A DNA stretch of 64,000 bases, taken from the NCBI RefSeq assembly GCF_000482785.1, contig NZ_KI519499.1, positions 496,001 to 560,000 on the forward strand, given 5' to 3'. Made by a program: the position numbers and the translations under genes. The notes below the pieces were generated by a model. That model did not search any database. It had not been told where the DNA came from and worked only from the letters and a program-made list of their open reading frames with translations. Source of the stretch: Derxia gummosa DSM 723. Lineage in GTDB: Bacteria > Pseudomonadota > Gammaproteobacteria > Burkholderiales > Burkholderiaceae_E. Positions 12,191-21,444 of the stretch are shown here, in pieces. Numbering within the stretch: the first letter of the stretch is position 1; each line of letters begins with the position of its first letter.

Positions 12191-13372
12191 TTACTGCCGA
12201 CTGAACTGGATTCCCTGGTTTTCCAGCAGTCGCACGAGCGGAGCGATCTGGGTCGACAGCAAGGGCAGGTAGGGCAGCACCTCGCGCTCGCGGCCGCGCG
12301 CGATGAGATTGAGCGCCTCGGCGATGGTCATGGGCGGCAGCCCGAAATCGTCGGCCGCGACCGGCGCGCCCTGCTCGAGGCTTTCTTCCGCCATGCCGAT
12401 CACGCGGTTGCCGCCGCTGCGCTGGGCGACGAGCGCGCGCCGCACCGCGATCTCGCGCAGGCCGTCGGGCGTCTGCACCTGCGACTGGCTCGCCGCCGCG
12501 ACACCGAAGCTGGCCGTGACCGTCAGCTCATGGCCGCCATGCGTGACGCGCGCCCGCGCGATCGCCTGCGACAGCCGCTGCGCGAACTTGACGGCGCCCG
12601 TCGGCGAGATGCCCATCGTGCCGACGATGAACTCGTTGTCGCCGGCGCGCGTGACACAGTCCTCGGTGCGCACCGCCTTGTTGAGCATCTCGGCGATGAA
12701 GCCGAACACCCGTTCGGTGATCGCGCCGCGCACGCCCGCATGCTCGGGCGCGAGACCGCGGATGTCGTCGAGCCGCACGCACATGACGATGAAGTCGATG
12801 CCATGCCGGCGCGAGAAGGCCCACATCTTGTCGGCCTGGGCCTCGAAGTAGGCTCGCGACGCCAGGCCGGTCACGCCTTCGGTCATGACCGGCTGGGCCT
12901 GGGCCGACTCGATCTCGCTCCATTGCTGCGACAGCCGTACCAGCACCTGGAGCCGCGCGATCAGCTCGACCGTCAGCACGCCCTTGGTGATGAACTCGGT
13001 CGCGCCGAGCGCGGCGGCGCGGGCGGCCTCCTCCTCGTCGCCCGACAGGATCACGACCGGCGTGCGGCGGATGCGCGCCTCGGGCGAGTTGCGGATGCGG
13101 TCGAGCAGCCCGTAACCGTCGAGGCGCGGCATGGCCAGATCGGAGATGACGACGCGGATGGACGGGTCTTCGTTCAGCAGCGCCCAGGCGGCCTCGCCAT
13201 CATTCGCTTCGACATGGTCGAACACACCCTTGAGGTGGTTGATGATCGAGGCGCGCACCAGCCGCGAGTCATCGACGATGAGGATGCGGACATCGCCCGG
13301 AGCCTGCGGCGGGCGCGCTTCCGCAACCGCCGGAAAGGTGTCGATGACGCTGGGGAAAGCGCTGTTGGCCAT
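12191..13372 (-). CDS. Response regulator with degenerate GGDEF domain
   Basis: 393 residues. A REC domain (about 28-150) has the acidic pair VDDS and phospho-acceptor D78 in ISDLAMP. A GGDEF-fold domain (about 165-320) follows in which the signature reads AGDNEF (243-248) instead of GGDEF, so cyclase activity is doubtful; it may bind c-di-GMP or GTP or act through protein contacts. The last 60 residues form a helical tail. No kinase adjoins. It lies between prpE (94 bp downstream) and the divergent NlpC/P60 gene. The start at 13372 is the first ATG of the frame and gives a normal REC entry. Confidence 0.85.
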   Translation of the reverse strand: MANSAFPSVIDTFPAVAEARPPQAPGDVRILIVDDSRLVRASIINHLKGVFDHVEANDGEAAWALLNEDPSIRVVISDLAMPRLDGYGLLDRIRNSPEARIRRTPVVILSGDEEEAARAAALGATEFITKGVLTVELIARLQVLVRLSQQWSEIESAQAQPVMTEGVTGLASRAYFEAQADKMWAFSRRHGIDFIVMCVRLDDIRGLAPEHAGVRGAITERVFGFIAEMLNKAVRTEDCVTRAGDNEFIVGTMGISPTGAVKFAQRLSQAIARARVTHGGHELTVTASFGVAAASQSQVQTPDGLREIAVRRALVAQRSGGNRVIGMAEESLEQGAPVAADDFGLPPMTIAEALNLIARGREREVLPYLPLLSTQIAPLVRLLENQGIQFSRQ

Positions 13373-13471
13373 GACCGTTGGAGTGAAGATGGGCTGCGTT
13401 CGAGCTTACACGGCGCGACTTGGGCTCAAAAGCGGGAACTGGGCCGCGATCAATCGCAGGCTCGGACTTCT

Positions 13472-13501
13472 TTGACATGGGCCGTGGCTTTCGCCTAGAG
13501 T
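13472..13501 (+). promoter_or_regulatory. Sigma-70-type promoter for the NlpC/P60 gene
   Basis: TTGACA (13472-13477), an 18-bp spacer and TAGAGT (13496-13501), ending about 45 bp before the chosen ATG. The -35 is a perfect consensus hexamer, rare in this GC-rich sequence. Confidence 0.6.
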
Positions 13502-13545
13502 CCGCCGACCTTCAAACACCCGGCCACACGTCACCCTGTCGTGGC

Positions 13546-14307
13546 ATGGCCCGCCAAGAACGAAGCCGGATGCTCCCAACGCCGACGACACCGACGCAAT
13601 CCCGCCGCCGCAATCCGGTCGCGGCCCTTCTGCTCATCGGCGCTGTCGCCGTTTCCACCGCCTTCCCCATCGCCAGCCAGGCCCAGCAGGCCGCCGATCC
13701 GCTTGCGCCGGCGCCCGATCCGTCCCAGCCGCTGCCGACCACCGCCGAAGGCTGGTCGCGCTATCTCGGCAATCCCTTCGACAACGCCGGCCAGAACGGA
13801 GGCGCGTCGTCCGGCCCGACCGGCCGGCTGCCGATCGTCACGCGCGCCGGCGAGGTGATGTCGAACGCGCTGTCGCTGATCGGCGTGCGCTACCGCTTCG
13901 GCGGCACCTCGCCCGAATCGGGCTTCGACTGTTCCGGGCTCGTGCGCTGGACCTTCCAGCGCACCCTCGGTGTCGTGCTGCCGCACCGCGCGGCCGACAT
14001 CGCCAGCGTCGGCAACCACGTCAGCAAGGAAGAACTCAAGCCGGGCGACCTCGTGTTCTTCGGCACGCTCAAGCGCGCCTTCACGCACGTGGGCATCTAC
14101 CTCGGTGACGGCCGCTTCGTGCACGCGCCGGCCAGCGGCGGCAAGGTGCGCATCGACGAACTCTCCGACGAGTACTGGACCAAGCACTGGGACGGCGCGC
14201 GTCGCGTGCTGCACGGCGGCGGTCTCGACCCCAATGTGCTCGACCGCCTGCGCGGCGCCGCCGACGACAAGACCGTCGCCCTGCCGTCGCCCGGCGCCAA
14301 GCGCTGA
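13546..14307 (+). CDS. Secreted NlpC/P60 peptidoglycan endopeptidase
   Basis: 253 residues. An Arg-rich start, a hydrophobic signal sequence (about 24-46, ending IASQAQ) and a Pro-rich linker precede an NlpC/P60 domain from about residue 100. The catalytic Cys is C129 in GFDCSGLVRW, with H181 in THVGIYLGDG and a third polar residue H193 in FVHAPASGG, the usual triad layout. Such enzymes cut the gamma-D-Glu-diaminopimelate bond in stem peptides in the periplasm. The start at 13546 (MARQERSR) is preferred over 13570 (MLPTP), since neither has a clear ribosome site. A TTGACA-N18-TAGAGT promoter precedes it. Confidence 0.85.
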   Translation: MARQERSRMLPTPTTPTQSRRRNPVAALLLIGAVAVSTAFPIASQAQQAADPLAPAPDPSQPLPTTAEGWSRYLGNPFDNAGQNGGASSGPTGRLPIVTRAGEVMSNALSLIGVRYRFGGTSPESGFDCSGLVRWTFQRTLGVVLPHRAADIASVGNHVSKEELKPGDLVFFGTLKRAFTHVGIYLGDGRFVHAPASGGKVRIDELSDEYWTKHWDGARRVLHGGGLDPNVLDRLRGAADDKTVALPSPGAKR

Positions 14308-14384
14308 CGGCCGGCGGCGCGACGCCGCCCGACCAGCCGGCATCCCATCGCCGGACGCCCGACCTTCAATGCCGCGATTGCCGC

Positions 14385-15479
14385 TCAGCGCGCCGGCACC
14401 ACCGCCGCCAGTCCGGCGCGGCGCGCCGCCAGCTTCTGGCGCAACTCGGGCAGCGCCGCCGTGGCCGCCTTCTCGCCGGCCAGGATCGCCTGGTGGCGCG
14501 CGCCGAAATCCGCCGAACCGCTCGTGATAGGCGGGCGGATCACCACATCGGCCTCACCCAGCTCGAAGCGGTTGATCGACTTGCCCATGATCGTGAAGGT
14601 CTGGAGCAGCAGGTCGGTCACGCTCGACGTCGGCTGGCCGACCGGATCGGTCGAGATGTCGACCGCGATCACGAAATCGGCGCCCATGCGGCGCACCGCG
14701 CGCACCGGCACCGGCGAAGTCAGCCCGCCATCGACGTACTCGACGCCGCCGATCGTGACGGGCGAGAACACGCCCGGCACCGCCGATGACGCGCGCACCG
14801 CCGTGCCGACGTTGCCGCGCTGGAACAGCGCGCCCTCGCCGTTCGACAGCCGGGTGGCGACGATGCCGAAGGGCCGCTTGAGCTGCTCGATGCTCTTGTT
14901 GCCGAGGGTGCGGTTGATCCAGGTGGCGATGGCCTCGCCGCGGAACATCGAGCGTCCGCCGAAGGTCCAGTCGGCGAACAGCGATTCATCCATCGTCAGC
15001 GCCATCTGCTGGAGGCCATAACCGTCGAGACCCGACGCGTACAGACTGCCGACCACGCTGCCGGCGCTGGTGCCGGCGATGTAGTCGACCGTGATGCCCT
15101 GGGCTTCGAGCACCTTGATGACGCCGATGTGCGCAAAGCCGCGCGCCGCGCCACCGCCGAGCGCCAGCCCGACGCGCACCGGCGCATGCGCGGCCGATGC
15201 GCCCGCCGGCAGCACCACGGTCCCGGCCGGGCCGCCCGGCACGCTGCCCGGGACCGCCGCGACACCGCCCGGGCCCGGCACCACCGCGCCGGCACCCGCG
15301 CCGCCGCTGCCGGCCGCGCCGGCGGTCCCGATCGGCGCGCCGCCGGTCGATCCGCCCGCCGCGCCGCCAAGGCCGGCGCAGCCCGAGGCCAGCGCCGCGA
15401 ACGCGACCGTCACGGCCGCAAAGACAAAACGCCGGCCAAGGCCGGCGCATTCCGGGATGTTGAAGGAGGTGTTTTTCAT
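14385..15479 (-). CDS. Patatin-like phospholipase lipoprotein
   Basis: 364 residues. The N-terminus is a lipoprotein signal with lipobox LASGC (Cys34). A Gly/Ala/Pro-rich linker runs to about residue 95, then comes a RssA/YchK-type patatin domain: oxyanion loop GGGAARG (108-114), nucleophile S138 in GTSAG and the DGG partner motif in EYVDGGLTSPVPV. Patatins are Ser-Asp acyl hydrolases acting on lipids; here the enzyme would sit in the periplasm or outer membrane. The start at 15479 was chosen because it gives the signal peptide directly. It follows the diguanylate cyclase gene on the same strand after 97 bp. Confidence 0.85.
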   Translation of the reverse strand: MKNTSFNIPECAGLGRRFVFAAVTVAFAALASGCAGLGGAAGGSTGGAPIGTAGAAGSGGAGAGAVVPGPGGVAAVPGSVPGGPAGTVVLPAGASAAHAPVRVGLALGGGAARGFAHIGVIKVLEAQGITVDYIAGTSAGSVVGSLYASGLDGYGLQQMALTMDESLFADWTFGGRSMFRGEAIATWINRTLGNKSIEQLKRPFGIVATRLSNGEGALFQRGNVGTAVRASSAVPGVFSPVTIGGVEYVDGGLTSPVPVRAVRRMGADFVIAVDISTDPVGQPTSSVTDLLLQTFTIMGKSINRFELGEADVVIRPPITSGSADFGARHQAILAGEKAATAALPELRQKLAARRAGLAAVVPAR

Positions 15480-15576
15480 GGCGGCCGCGATGATCGCACG
15501 CGGTCCGCGCGGCTCCGGCGCGGCTCTGGCCGACGCGTCATCCGCCCCGGCGTCCGGATCGGCCCCGGACCAAGCC

Positions 15577-17133
15577 TCAGGCCATGGCCGCCACCAGCAC
15601 CCGGTTCTTGCCCGCGCGCTTGGCCGTGTACATCGCCGCATCGCAGCGCTCCAGCGCCTCGGCCAGGCCGAGCGCCGGATCGACGCCCGCCACGCCGGCC
15701 GAGAAGGTGACGAGCAGGCGCTGGTTGTCGTGCATGAAGATGCGCCGCGTCAGCTCGCGCTGGATGCGCTGCATCGTCGCCGCCGCCTCGTCCGGGCGGG
15801 TGTTGGGCATGAGGATCGCGAACTCCTCGCCGCCGTAGCGCCCGATGGCGTCCACGGGTCGCAGGCAGGCGCGCATCACGTCGGTGAGGTAACGCAGCGC
15901 CATGTCGCCGGTCTGGTGGCCGTGCTGGTCGTTGATGTTCTTGAAGTCGTCGAGGTCGAGCAGGCCGACCGAGATCGGCTCGCCACAGCGCTCCGCGCGC
16001 GCCAGTTCCACCGAGTACGCCTCCTCGAAGCCGCGCCGGTTGAGGGTCTCGGTGAGCGGGTCGGTGCGCACCAGGGCGCCGATGCGTTGCAGCTCGCGCT
16101 CCAGCGCCTCGACCCGGTTTTCATGCTCCTGCACGCGCGCCTTAGCGAAGGCGATCTCGTCGCGGGCGCGGATCATGTCGCTGCTCAGGTTGCGCGTGTC
16201 GTCGAGCAGGCGGCGCACCACGTCGGTCAGCGCCGGCAGGTCGCTCGCCTCGCGGATCGAGCCGGCGTAGCGGTCGAGCCGCTCGGAATAGCCGCCGGTG
16301 GTGTCGGCCATCGTGGCGAGGCGGGCGATCATGACCGCGACCATCTCCTTGATCGCGCCCTTTGCCTCCTCGATGCGCGAGCGGATCGCGGCCTGGCGAG
16401 CCATGAGCTGGCGCAACTGGGCCTCGACGCGCGCCAGCGCCTCGCCGGTGAGCGGACCGGCCAGCGCGTTGCGGATCTCGTCCACCTGCGTTTCGAGCAG
16501 ATGGTGCTCGGGCGTGAGCCGGGCGATGTTGTCGAGCACCAGCGTGAGCAGGTCGCGCAGCTTGTCGGGCACGCCCGGCTGGTCGGCCAGACGCGCCGGC
16601 AGCAGGTCGGTGGCGACCGGGTCTTGGGCCGGCGCGGCGGCGCCCGCGGCCTGCCGGCCGGGACGCACCGGCAGCGTGGCGCCGGCCAGATGCGCGGCCG
16701 CCGCGGCTGCCTCGCCGCTCAGGCCGGCGAAGCCCGGATTGCGCCCGCCGCCGGCATGCGGCGTGGTTGCGCTCGGACCACCGGCGGGCGGCCGCACCCA
16801 GCCGTCGATGACGCCGGCGACGCGCGTGCGCAGCCGGGCCGGATCGGCGTCGGCCAGACAGAGCGCCCGCATCAGGTGCTCGCGCTTGGCGGCGCCGCTC
16901 GCGGCCGGGTGATGGCGGTCCAGCTCGCGCACGAGGCGCAGCAGCAGGGCCGACCAGGCCTGGGCTTCCTGGCGCGGGTCGGTCGCGGCTTCGCCCGCCG
17001 GCCGGGTGGCGGGCAAGGGCGTCGGCTCGACGCGCGGCCCGTCTTCATCGCCGTCGGCATCCGACGGCCCGCGTGACCTCACATCGACGCCGAAGCGGCG
17101 GTAGGCACGCATGTTTGGCTTGCGATCGATCAT
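15577..17133 (-). CDS. Diguanylate cyclase (GGEEF, with I-site)
   Basis: 518 residues, soluble. The N-terminal half is helical and unrecognised. A coiled region (about 330-365) feeds a C-terminal GGDEF domain beginning RTDPLTETLNRRGFEE. The active-site loop is GGEEF at 434-438, and an inhibitory-site RPVD sits at 425-428, exactly five residues before GG, so product inhibition by c-di-GMP is expected. Its ATG overlaps the TGA of the GGDEF-EAL gene in an ATGA (17130-17133), so the two are translationally coupled. Opposing cyclase and phosphodiesterase activities encoded side by side suggest local c-di-GMP control tied to the flagellar operon. Confidence 0.92.
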   Translation of the reverse strand: MIDRKPNMRAYRRFGVDVRSRGPSDADGDEDGPRVEPTPLPATRPAGEAATDPRQEAQAWSALLLRLVRELDRHHPAASGAAKREHLMRALCLADADPARLRTRVAGVIDGWVRPPAGGPSATTPHAGGGRNPGFAGLSGEAAAAAAHLAGATLPVRPGRQAAGAAAPAQDPVATDLLPARLADQPGVPDKLRDLLTLVLDNIARLTPEHHLLETQVDEIRNALAGPLTGEALARVEAQLRQLMARQAAIRSRIEEAKGAIKEMVAVMIARLATMADTTGGYSERLDRYAGSIREASDLPALTDVVRRLLDDTRNLSSDMIRARDEIAFAKARVQEHENRVEALERELQRIGALVRTDPLTETLNRRGFEEAYSVELARAERCGEPISVGLLDLDDFKNINDQHGHQTGDMALRYLTDVMRACLRPVDAIGRYGGEEFAILMPNTRPDEAAATMQRIQRELTRRIFMHDNQRLLVTFSAGVAGVDPALGLAEALERCDAAMYTAKRAGKNRVLVAAMA

Positions 17134-19316
17134 TGCAGCGCTTTGCTACGCGGAAGTCGCGGGAGGGAGGGGACTGCGGTGCGCGGCAGTTGCGCCCATT
17201 CGGGCAGTCCGCCGTCGCGTTGTTGCCGCGCCAGCAGCGCGGCGAATTCTTCGGCCGGCTGTGGCCGGCCGAACAGGAAGCCCTGCATCACATGGCAGCC
17301 GACGCGGTACAGCAGCCCGGCCTGCTCGGCGGTCTCCACGCCCTCGGCGATCACCTTGAGGTGCAGCGTGCGCGCCATCGCGATGATGGCCTCGATGATC
17401 GCCTCGGCATCCGAGCCGTTGCGCAGGTCATGCACGAAGGAGCGGTCGATCTTCAGCGCGTCGAGCGGGAAGCGGCGCAGGTAGGCGAGCGAGGAATAGC
17501 CGGTGCCGAAGTCGTCGCAGGCCAGCTTCACGCCCAGCTCGGTCAGCTCGATCAGCGCGTCGACGGTGCGCGACATGTCCTGCATCAGCATCGACTCGGT
17601 GATCTCAAGCTCGATCAGGTCGGGCCGGATGTCGGCCTCGTGGCAGGCCTCGCGCACGGTGCGGCAGAGATCGGCGCGCTGGAAATGCATGCTCGGCACG
17701 TTGACGGCGACGCGCATCTGGCCGAGGCCGGCGTCGCGCCAGCGGCGGATCTGCATCGCGGTCTCCCGGATCGCCCATTCGCCCATCGGGATGATCAGCC
17801 CCGAGTCCTGGGCCACCGGAATGAACTGCGCCGGCGAGATCGGCTCGCCGCGCCGGTTCCAGCGCATCAGCGCCTCGGCGCTCACCACGAGGCCCGAGCG
17901 CACGTCGATCTGCGGCTGGTAGTGCAGCATCAGCTCGTTGCGCTCGAGCGCCTTGTGCAGGTCGTTCTCGATCTCCCAGCGCCGCACGCGCTCGGCGATC
18001 AGCTCGGGCGAGAAGGCGCGCAGCGCGTCGCCGCCCGCGCCCTTGACCGCGTACATCGCCGCGTCGGCGCAGCGCAGCAGCGACTCGGCCGTCTTGCCGT
18101 CCTCGGGATAGCGCGCGAGTCCCATGCAGCCGGTCACGAAGTTCTCGACGCCGTGGATGACGAAGGGCTGGCGCAGGCTTTCCAGAATCTCCGCGCCCAC
18201 CTGTTCGGCCATCGCGGCGCCGGCCTCGCCCTGGAGCAGCACGACGAATTCATCGCCGCCGAGCCGCGCGACCAGATGGTCGGCACGGTGGTCGGCGTCG
18301 TGCTGCCGCAGCACCTCCACCAGCCGGTGCGCCACTTCCACCAGCAGCGCGTCCCCGCCGGTGTGGCCCTGGGTGTCGTTGACGTTCTTGAAGCGGTCGA
18401 GGTCCATGAACAGCAGCGCCACATGTCCGCCCGGCCCCTGGCGCGCGATGCTCTCCGCGATGCGCATGTTGAACAGCCGCCGGTTGGGCAGGCCGGTGAG
18501 GGCGTCGAACTCCGCAAGCGCTCGCACGCGCTGCTCGGCCTCCTTGCGCTGGGTGATGTCGAGGCAGGTGCCGGAGATGCGCACCACCGCGTCGTCCTCC
18601 TCGGCATCGACCTCGCCCTCGCACTGCACATGCACGATGCCGCCGTCCTCGCGCAGCAGGCGCAGCTCGACCTGCTGCGGCTGGCGGGTCGCGCAGATGC
18701 GCTCGATCATCCCGCGCATCGGCACCAGGTCGTCGGAATGCAGGCGCGCCAGGAAGCGGCTCGGCTCGATGTAGCCGTCGCGCTCGGGCAGGCCGAGCAT
18801 GCGAAACACCTCGCGCGAGGCCTGAAGCTTCTCGGTGCGCAGGTTCCAGTCCCAGCTGCCGAGTCGTGCAAGCGCTTGCGCCTTGGCCAGACGCGAGCGG
18901 CTGCGCTCCAGCTCGGTGTGCAGTCGCGCCGAGCGCAGCAGGTAGCGCACGCGATGCGCGAGCAGCATCCATTGCTGCGACTTGACGAAGAAATCGGTCG
19001 CGCCGGCCTCGTAGGCGTGCTCGATCGAGCGCTCGTCGTCGAGGCCGGTGAGCATCAGCACCGGCACATGCCGACCGTGCGGCAGACGGCGCAGCGCGAG
19101 GCAGGTGTCGAAGCCGTCGAGCCCGGGCATGACCGCGTCGAGCACCACGCAATCGGGCCGCACGGTCTCGAAGCAATCGAGCGCGGCCTTGCCCGACTCC
19201 ACCTCGACCACGCGCAGATGCTGCGCGCCGAGCACGGCGGCCGTCAGTGCGCGGGCCACCGGGTCGTCATCGACGAGCAGCACGCATTCGTCGTTGGCAC
19301 GGCTCTGTTGTGGCAT
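17130..19316 (-). CDS. REC-PAS-GGDEF-EAL signalling protein
   Basis: 728 residues. REC domain with D60 as phospho-acceptor (CVVLDAVMPG), PAS/PAC region (about 150-280, with GTCLDITQRKEAE at its end), GGDEF domain with an intact GGDEF at 353-357, and an EAL domain with EAL at 481-483. The EAL catalytic set looks complete (ELEITESML, DDFGTGYSSL, LKIDRSF, AEGVET), so it is a likely c-di-GMP phosphodiesterase, with GGDEF either active or regulatory. The start is the ATG at 19316 after AAGGAAATCCC. In this sequence the frame is open through to the preceding response regulator because of a frameshift there; I treat them as two genes. Confidence 0.9.
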   Translation of the reverse strand: MPQQSRANDECVLLVDDDPVARALTAAVLGAQHLRVVEVESGKAALDCFETVRPDCVVLDAVMPGLDGFDTCLALRRLPHGRHVPVLMLTGLDDERSIEHAYEAGATDFFVKSQQWMLLAHRVRYLLRSARLHTELERSRSRLAKAQALARLGSWDWNLRTEKLQASREVFRMLGLPERDGYIEPSRFLARLHSDDLVPMRGMIERICATRQPQQVELRLLREDGGIVHVQCEGEVDAEEDDAVVRISGTCLDITQRKEAEQRVRALAEFDALTGLPNRRLFNMRIAESIARQGPGGHVALLFMDLDRFKNVNDTQGHTGGDALLVEVAHRLVEVLRQHDADHRADHLVARLGGDEFVVLLQGEAGAAMAEQVGAEILESLRQPFVIHGVENFVTGCMGLARYPEDGKTAESLLRCADAAMYAVKGAGGDALRAFSPELIAERVRRWEIENDLHKALERNELMLHYQPQIDVRSGLVVSAEALMRWNRRGEPISPAQFIPVAQDSGLIIPMGEWAIRETAMQIRRWRDAGLGQMRVAVNVPSMHFQRADLCRTVREACHEADIRPDLIELEITESMLMQDMSRTVDALIELTELGVKLACDDFGTGYSSLAYLRRFPLDALKIDRSFVHDLRNGSDAEAIIEAIIAMARTLHLKVIAEGVETAEQAGLLYRVGCHVMQGFLFGRPQPAEEFAALLARQQRDGGLPEWAQLPRTAVPSLPRLPRSKALQ

Positions 19317-19525
19317 TGGGATTTCCTTGCTGGGTTCCAGCGCGCCGCCACACGGCGGACGCCTCATCCGGGTGATCGGCAAGGCGCTGGAAAACTGGAG
19401 CAGGAAAAGCGGGACTCTCGCGCCGCATGGGCTTCGACCGGAGCGAGCATCAACCCGTCGTGTTGCGGCAGTGCCGCATCGCGCGACGCCTGCCATCAGC
19501 CGGACCACGCACCGGACCGCCTCGG

Positions 19526-20123
19526 TCAGCGGTCGATCGAATCGAGCAGCCGGGCCGCCTCCGCCAAACGCGCCGCGAGCTGCTCGACCGGCGCGCCGAT
19601 CGCGGCGGCATGCGCCTCGATGCGCGCGCGCCGCCACGGGCGCGATGCCGTGGCGCTGGGCCACCAGCCCGGCGGCGAGTTCGAGATCGCCGGCATGCGA
19701 CGGCAGCGCCTGCGCCGGAACGCTCGCGCCGGCCGGCCGGTCGGCCGCGCGGCCGAGCGCGGCGCGGATCGCCGGGACGATCTGCTTGATCTCCAGCGGC
19801 TTGACCAGATAGCCGAGCGCGCCGAGCGCCGTCGCCTCGCTCACGATCTCGGGATCGCCGAAGGCCGACAGGAACATGAACGGCACCCGCGTGTGCGCCT
19901 TCAGATGCCGCGCCACGTCCATGCCGCTCAGCCCGTTCATGCGCATGTCGAGCAGGGCGATGTCGGGATCGACCTCCGAGGCCAGCGCGATCGCGTCCTC
20001 GCCGTTGTCGGTCTCGGTCACGTTGAAGCCGGCATCTGTCAGGCCGTTGACGAGGGTCGCGAGCACCAGCCTGTCGTCGTCCACGACAAGGATGTGCGGC
20101 TTGCTGTCCTGGACTTCGGTCAT
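19526..20123 (-). CDS. Response regulator with ANTAR-like tail, frameshifted
   Basis: REC domain with acidic pocket VDDD (14-17), D59 (ALLDMRM) and K108 (LVKPL), followed by a helical C-terminal segment like those of ANTAR/NasT-type regulators (DLELAAGLVAQRHGIAPVAA). Inside a GCGCGCGCG tract (19622-19630) the frame breaks. Adding one CG unit would let the protein continue as RIEAHAAAIGAPVEQLAARL and AEAARLLDSIDR to a TGA at 19526-19528. As given, translation instead runs on in Arg/Ala-rich nonsense into the next gene. It could be true slippage, a phase switch or an assembly error. The ATG at 20123 is 21 bp after the kinase stop, suggesting a kinase-regulator pair. Confidence 0.75.
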
Positions 20124-20144
20124 GTGCGCCAACCCGGACCCGGC

Positions 20145-21434
20145 TCAGCGCGAACCTTCCTGCGCGCCACCGAGCGTGAAAAGAAACGTCGCGCCCTGTC
20201 CGGGACGCGCCTCGGCCCAGAGCCTGCCACCGTGGCGCCTGACGATGCGGTTGACCGTCGCGAGGCCGATGCCGGTTCCGGGAAACTCGTTCTCGTCATG
20301 CAGCCGCGAGAACGCCCGGAAAAGCTTATCGCTTTTGTCGAGGTCAAACCCGACGCCATTGTCACGGACGTAGTACGCAATTCCCTCACCCTGCGGGCGC
20401 GAGCCCAGCTCGATCTCGGCGAAATCGCGTCCGCGCGTGAACTTCCACGCATTGCCCAGCAGGTTTTCGAGCAGCACCTTCATGAGCGCCGGATCGGCCG
20501 GAGCGATCACGTCGCCGCGCACCGTGAAACGGCCCTCGCGCTGCGGCTCGGCGGCCGTCAGCCGGGCGCAGACCTCGCGGCCCAGACGGCCGAGGTCCAC
20601 CGGCTCGCGCGCGAGCGGCACGGCCAGCCCCCGCGACAGCGCGAGCAGTCCCGAGCACATCTCCAGCGCCTGCTCGCACTGGTCATCGATCTGGCGCAGC
20701 TGCGCCTGGGCCGGCGCCGGCAGCGTTGCGCCCTCGTCAGCCACCAGCCGCGCGAGACCGCGGATGCGCCGCACCGGCGCGCGCAGGTCGTGCGAGATGG
20801 CCTGGTTGAAGCTGTCGATCTCCTCGCGCAGCAGTTCGGCCTCGGCCAGCCGCTGGCGCAGCGACTCGTCCTGCTCGTAGCCGGTGCGCAGATAGAGGGC
20901 GAGCGTGCGCAGCAGCCGCGCCGCGAAGGCATAGGCGGCCCCCGGGTCGGCGCCCGGCGCCACGTCGAAGCTGAGCAGCGTCGCGTGGCGCGCGCCGCCG
21001 GCCGCCTCGCCGCGCACCGTCAGCACCTCCTCGTGCGACAGCCAGCGTCGCAGCGCCTCGGTCACGCCGTCGAGGGCGAGCGCCACGTCGCGCAGGTGCA
21101 GACCGCTCCACAGCCCCTCGCCGTCGCCGCTGCCGGCAATGCGCGCCGGCCGCTCGCCATCGCGGAACACCACGAGCATGCAGCGCGCGCAACCGGCTTC
21201 GAGCAGCAGCGCATGCAGCCGCTCCAGCATCGCGCCGAGCGGCTCGCGTGCGAGCACGACTTCGAGCAGACGGGCGGCGGCGGCCTCTTCCGCGAGCGCG
21301 AGGCGGTCGGCGCCGAAGTCGAGGCCGGGCCGCGCGCCGACGGGCGACGCGGCGCCCGCCGGCAGCGGACCGCCCGCGCCGCCCGCGGGCGGAATCGCGG
21401 GCCGAGCATCGTCGAAGGGGCGGTGACCGGTCAT
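20145..21434 (-). CDS. Sensor histidine kinase (GAF-HisKA-HATPase)
   Basis: 429 residues, no membrane helix, so cytoplasmic. The N-terminal half (about 45-185) looks GAF-like; then comes a phytochrome-kinase-type transmitter. The phospho-acceptor is H215 in NQAISHDLRAPVRR. The N box is ENLLGNAWKFT, followed by DNGVGFD and the G box GTGIGLATVNRIVRRHGG. The ATG lies only 10 nt after the flgL stop, so it appears to be transcribed with the hook-filament junction genes, and the response regulator follows 21 nt later. Signal unknown; the linkage suggests control of motility or c-di-GMP output. Confidence 0.9.
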   Translation of the reverse strand: MTGHRPFDDARPAIPPAGGAGGPLPAGAASPVGARPGLDFGADRLALAEEAAAARLLEVVLAREPLGAMLERLHALLLEAGCARCMLVVFRDGERPARIAGSGDGEGLWSGLHLRDVALALDGVTEALRRWLSHEEVLTVRGEAAGGARHATLLSFDVAPGADPGAAYAFAARLLRTLALYLRTGYEQDESLRQRLAEAELLREEIDSFNQAISHDLRAPVRRIRGLARLVADEGATLPAPAQAQLRQIDDQCEQALEMCSGLLALSRGLAVPLAREPVDLGRLGREVCARLTAAEPQREGRFTVRGDVIAPADPALMKVLLENLLGNAWKFTRGRDFAEIELGSRPQGEGIAYYVRDNGVGFDLDKSDKLFRAFSRLHDENEFPGTGIGLATVNRIVRRHGGRLWAEARPGQGATFLFTLGGAQEGSR

Positions 21435-21444
21435 CGGCTCGGGC

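Noticed and set aside
15201-15370. Repetitive GC-rich stretch in the patatin-like gene
   Set aside because: It encodes a Gly/Ala/Pro linker; the DNA units are not regular enough for a tandem repeat or array.
17130-20132. A single 1000-residue REC-...-REC-PAS-GGDEF-EAL protein
   Set aside because: The middle (about 160-270) is Arg/Ala-rich nonsense and includes an intergenic region and a good ribosome site before the second REC; the alternative frame gives a natural regulator end. I treat it as two genes joined by a frameshift, while noting the fused frame in findings.
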